64,000 nucleotides of DNA from Cichorium intybus (taxonomy: Eukaryota > Streptophyta > Magnoliopsida > Asterales > Asteraceae), in NCBI GenBank assembly GCA_023525715.1, contig CM042016.1:76376382-76440381 (forward strand). Reading direction: 5' to 3'. Below the pieces are notes generated by a model. The model saw only the letters and a program-made list of their open reading frames with translations, was not told the origin of the DNA and searched no databases. A program made the position numbers and the translations under genes. Of the stretch, positions 61,600 through 64,000 are shown piece by piece. The stretch's first letter is position 1. The number at the start of each line of letters is the position of its first letter.

Positions 61600-61611
61600 G
61601 CTCTGATACCA
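61600..61611 (-). promoter_or_regulatory. Primer binding site of E (initiator tRNA-Met)
   Basis: TGGTATCAGAGC on the minus strand, three bases inside the LTR end GTGTGACA. Confidence 0.92.
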
Positions 61612-61614
61612 ATC

Positions 61615-62597
61615 TGTCACACTCCCAAACCGTAATGGCGGAATAGTTCGAGAGTGGATGACTTCATGAACAATATCATAACAAAGTTGAATAATAGTGA
61701 TTCCAAGCAATTCAACCATCATTAAGTAATTGCAAATGTTACATCGTTTAAAAGCTTTCATGTTTCAAATACAATTACAATGATATCAAAATAAACAAAA
61801 ATGACGTCGTAACGTCCCTTCGAATAGCGCTGCAGGATTACTTTATCAATTTCCTGAGAATACAAGTAATTTGAAAAATGTCAACAATTAAGTTGGTAAG
61901 TTCATAAGATTTTGCGTAAGAAATGTCCTTTGTTTGTAAGCGATAGTGTTGAAAACCAAGAAAATCCAATATTTTCTCATAAAAATGAACAAGTCTTTAA
62001 ATTCCAAAGACTAAAATGTAATATGTAAAATTGTAGTGTAATTTCCTTAGAAATATATATTTCCACGTAAACAATTTATAAAAATTATTATGTTGATTAT
62101 TTTCCCATGTGAGATTCCCTATAACCATACTGTGACTAGTTGGCATGCTGCGACGTTCTTCAGGTATCGGAATGTTAGACATTTGGACACCTCAGACCTG
62201 CCGGTCAAGCTGTAGCTAGCAGCTCAGGTGCGGGGTTGTCAAGCCCCGTATAGATCTATACTCAAATATCGCGCTCTCTTACCGAGACTCTGGTTATAAA
62301 AGTTCAGGACTTATAGTACGTACTTATAAAAGTACTGTGAAGATTCATCTCACAAAGATGTATGTATTCCAATCAACTTGTTTACGTAAAATTTGTATAA
62401 AGAAACTCTTGTAATCATCCATTATCATTTTTTCCATGATAATATAGTATTGTTTAATAATTATATAATTTTATATAATTATTTTTGTCATGTTCAAACG
62501 TCATAATACCCTTGTGTTCATAAACTATTCCAATAATAGTCTATTTTTAGTATTTCGTCGTAATAATCATATTTTTGTGAATAATAACGAAGTAACT
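61615..62597 (-). repeat. 5' LTR of E, truncated
   Basis: Matches 34589-35571 at about 98% and then stops at GAAGTAACT. At the other LTR the sequence continues into 44622 onwards, but here R' begins. The missing half held the promoter. Confidence 0.88.
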
Positions 62598-64000
62598 TAG
62601 AAACAAGGAAAAGGAAAAAGGGGAGTTGAACACTTAGACATTTCTTGCATAATCTAAGGTGAATAAGTACGTATTAGTGTTATTGAATATGAATTGTATA
62701 TATGTTTAATAAGTGGTAAAAGACTTGAGTTTTCTAACAGTTGTTATGATTGGAATGTAATTGATAATTCCAATGTTAATAAGGAAAATAATGGAGTTAT
62801 TTACAAGTATTTAAAGATATAGATATGGGACAACATTTGGTAAATTTGGAATGGAATTAGTTAATGTTTAGAAAGAGTTCATGTATGTTTTGATAAAAAA
62901 AATATATGTGTTTAGTGGTATAGTATATACTAACCTTTTAATAAATCAATAGAGGTTGAAGGATGTTGAAGGGAGTGGAGTCAAGAGCTAGTGGATTATT
63001 GTAGCTAGACATACCTAGCTACCGAGGTGAGTACATGAGGACTTTTCTGGGTACATAGCAGCAAGTTTTGTTTTTATGCAAATTGTTTAATGATTAATAG
63101 TTTGACAAATGATTTTCAAAAGTTATGTTAAATGTTTCACGAATAATGGTTTTTGAAGTGATTTTTAAAGCTTGAATGATTAAGTATTGATTTATGTTTA
63201 CCGATTGAAATGGTTTGCAAATGATTCTAAAGTTTAAAGTTTTAAAAGTTGTTTTATGCAAAGGTCGGAATGATTTCTATATGATTTAAGAATGTTTATG
63301 ATCGAGGCCAACATGTAATGAATTGATGATAGTAAAAAATTGGAATATGAATTAAATGTAAGAAATGTGAGAGATGTCCGGACAAGGACCTTACCCGCAA
63401 GAAGGGGGGTCAACAGACACTACTGGGATGGTACCTCCCGTCGCGAAGTAGTTGTCTTCAGCACGCTCTTATGGATAGATTTTTTCTATTCCATGAAGGG
63501 AAAGCGAACTAGAACGCCCTCACGCATAGATTGGTTCTATTCCGGGGAGGGAAAGGGATACGGGGAACCCGTATAAAGCTAAACAATAAGAAATTAATCG
63601 TGAATTACAATTGGCCTATGTTTTAATAAGAAAGGATTCAATTTATGTTTGCTTATGCTAAAGTGGAAAACCTAACGTTGTTGTGATAAAGTAATGAGTT
63701 ATGTTTTATTGTTATAGCAGCGAACTTTTGTTTTGATGATAAGTAATGACTTTATGCTTTTGATGATTAAACAATGATTCTAAGATTTTATAATGAAGTA
63801 TTGATCTATAATTTGATATTTTGACAATAAAGTGGATTTTGCAGGTTATGAAAAGAAAGGAAAGTTTTCTTGGTTTTCTTATAGTTAATGATATTAAAAT
63901 TGGTTTAAACTTGTTGGGTCTAAAACCCATGTATCTCACGAGACTTTTGTCTTACGTATGTTTGTTTTAAAATGCTATGTACTCAGGAACAGGATGTCTA
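62598..64000 (+). repeat. R': second copy of the Tekay-like LTR R, partial
   Basis: Matches 32803-34205 at a constant offset of 29,795 bp with about 24 differences by eye. It starts abruptly at TAGAAACAAGG with a short TA overlap at the junction and runs off the window. Confidence 0.88.

Larger units (their letters stand above)
34589..62597 (-). mobile_element. Element E: Ty3/gypsy chromovirus (Tekay-like), carrying A2 and A3
   Basis: Read on the minus strand: partial 5' LTR (62597-61615), tRNA-Met primer site, an extra ORF (61097-60309), gag, protease, RT, RNase H, integrase with chromodomain, polypurine tract, and 3' LTR. The 3' LTR is split by A2 and gag by A3; without them E is about 10 kb. 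Coding regions hold several stops and frameshifts, and the promoter half of the 5' LTR is missing, so E is dead. The two LTR copies differ at about 19 of 985 shared positions by eye. Confidence 0.88.

Overview
The window is plant nuclear DNA, very probably from a eudicot. One end holds part of an ordinary host gene, a class III peroxidase with short introns. Everything else is AT-rich intergenic DNA built from nested LTR retrotransposons, with one MITE, one larger TIR DNA element and long (TA)n microsatellites. The element styles (Tekay-type chromoviruses with 2.7 kb LTRs, an Athila-like element primed by tRNA-Asp, copia elements with about 1.1 kb LTRs) resemble composite-family (Asteraceae) genomes, but the sequence alone does not fix the species.

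Layout. 1-816: peroxidase, minus strand, running off the left edge. 817-1980: its upstream region, with a (TA)n tract and a 333 bp PIF/Harbinger-type MITE. 1981-25063: a copia element 'D' (only its 5' LTR and leader survive) that received three insertions. These are an Athila-like gag-protease element (2024-10531, TSD GCAGG) in its LTR, a microsatellite-embedded TIR element (about 11519-13800) in its leader, and a copia element 'B' at 14039. B's own LTR was later hit by copia 'A1' (14772-23539, minus strand, TSD AAAAA). 25064-26218: debris with a decayed copia integrase. 26219-31693: copia 'C', a decayed gag-pol cut off by 'R', a forward Tekay-like LTR (31694-34588). R is abutted by 'E', a minus-strand chromodomain Ty3/gypsy element (34589-62597). 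E in turn carries two copia insertions: 'A2' in its 3' LTR (35572-44616, TSD GTAAC) and 'A3' in its gag gene (50880-59863, TSD CGCCT). 62598-64000 is a second, partial copy of R.

The A copies encode all proteins for Ty1/copia replication: gag with zinc knuckle, protease, integrase, reverse transcriptase and RNase H. A2 (1330 codons) and A3 (1339 codons) have uninterrupted polyproteins; A1 is broken. By-eye LTR comparison suggests A2 is the youngest (about 4 substitutions in about 1.1 kb), then A3 (about 11), then A1 (about 14). E is a broken chromovirus with an extra acidic/coiled-coil ORF between its primer site and gag. The Athila-like element has gag and protease plus a second large ORF but no polymerase, so it must have relied on a helper.

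The least explained features are: the swapped order of R and E-LTR blocks at the two ends of E; a TIR element inside (TA)n that carries ten copies of a 14 bp palindrome; a 63-codon antisense ORF kept in all three A copies; a fourfold leader motif in all A copies; and the extra ORF of E. I saw no tRNA, rRNA, CRISPR or prokaryotic features.
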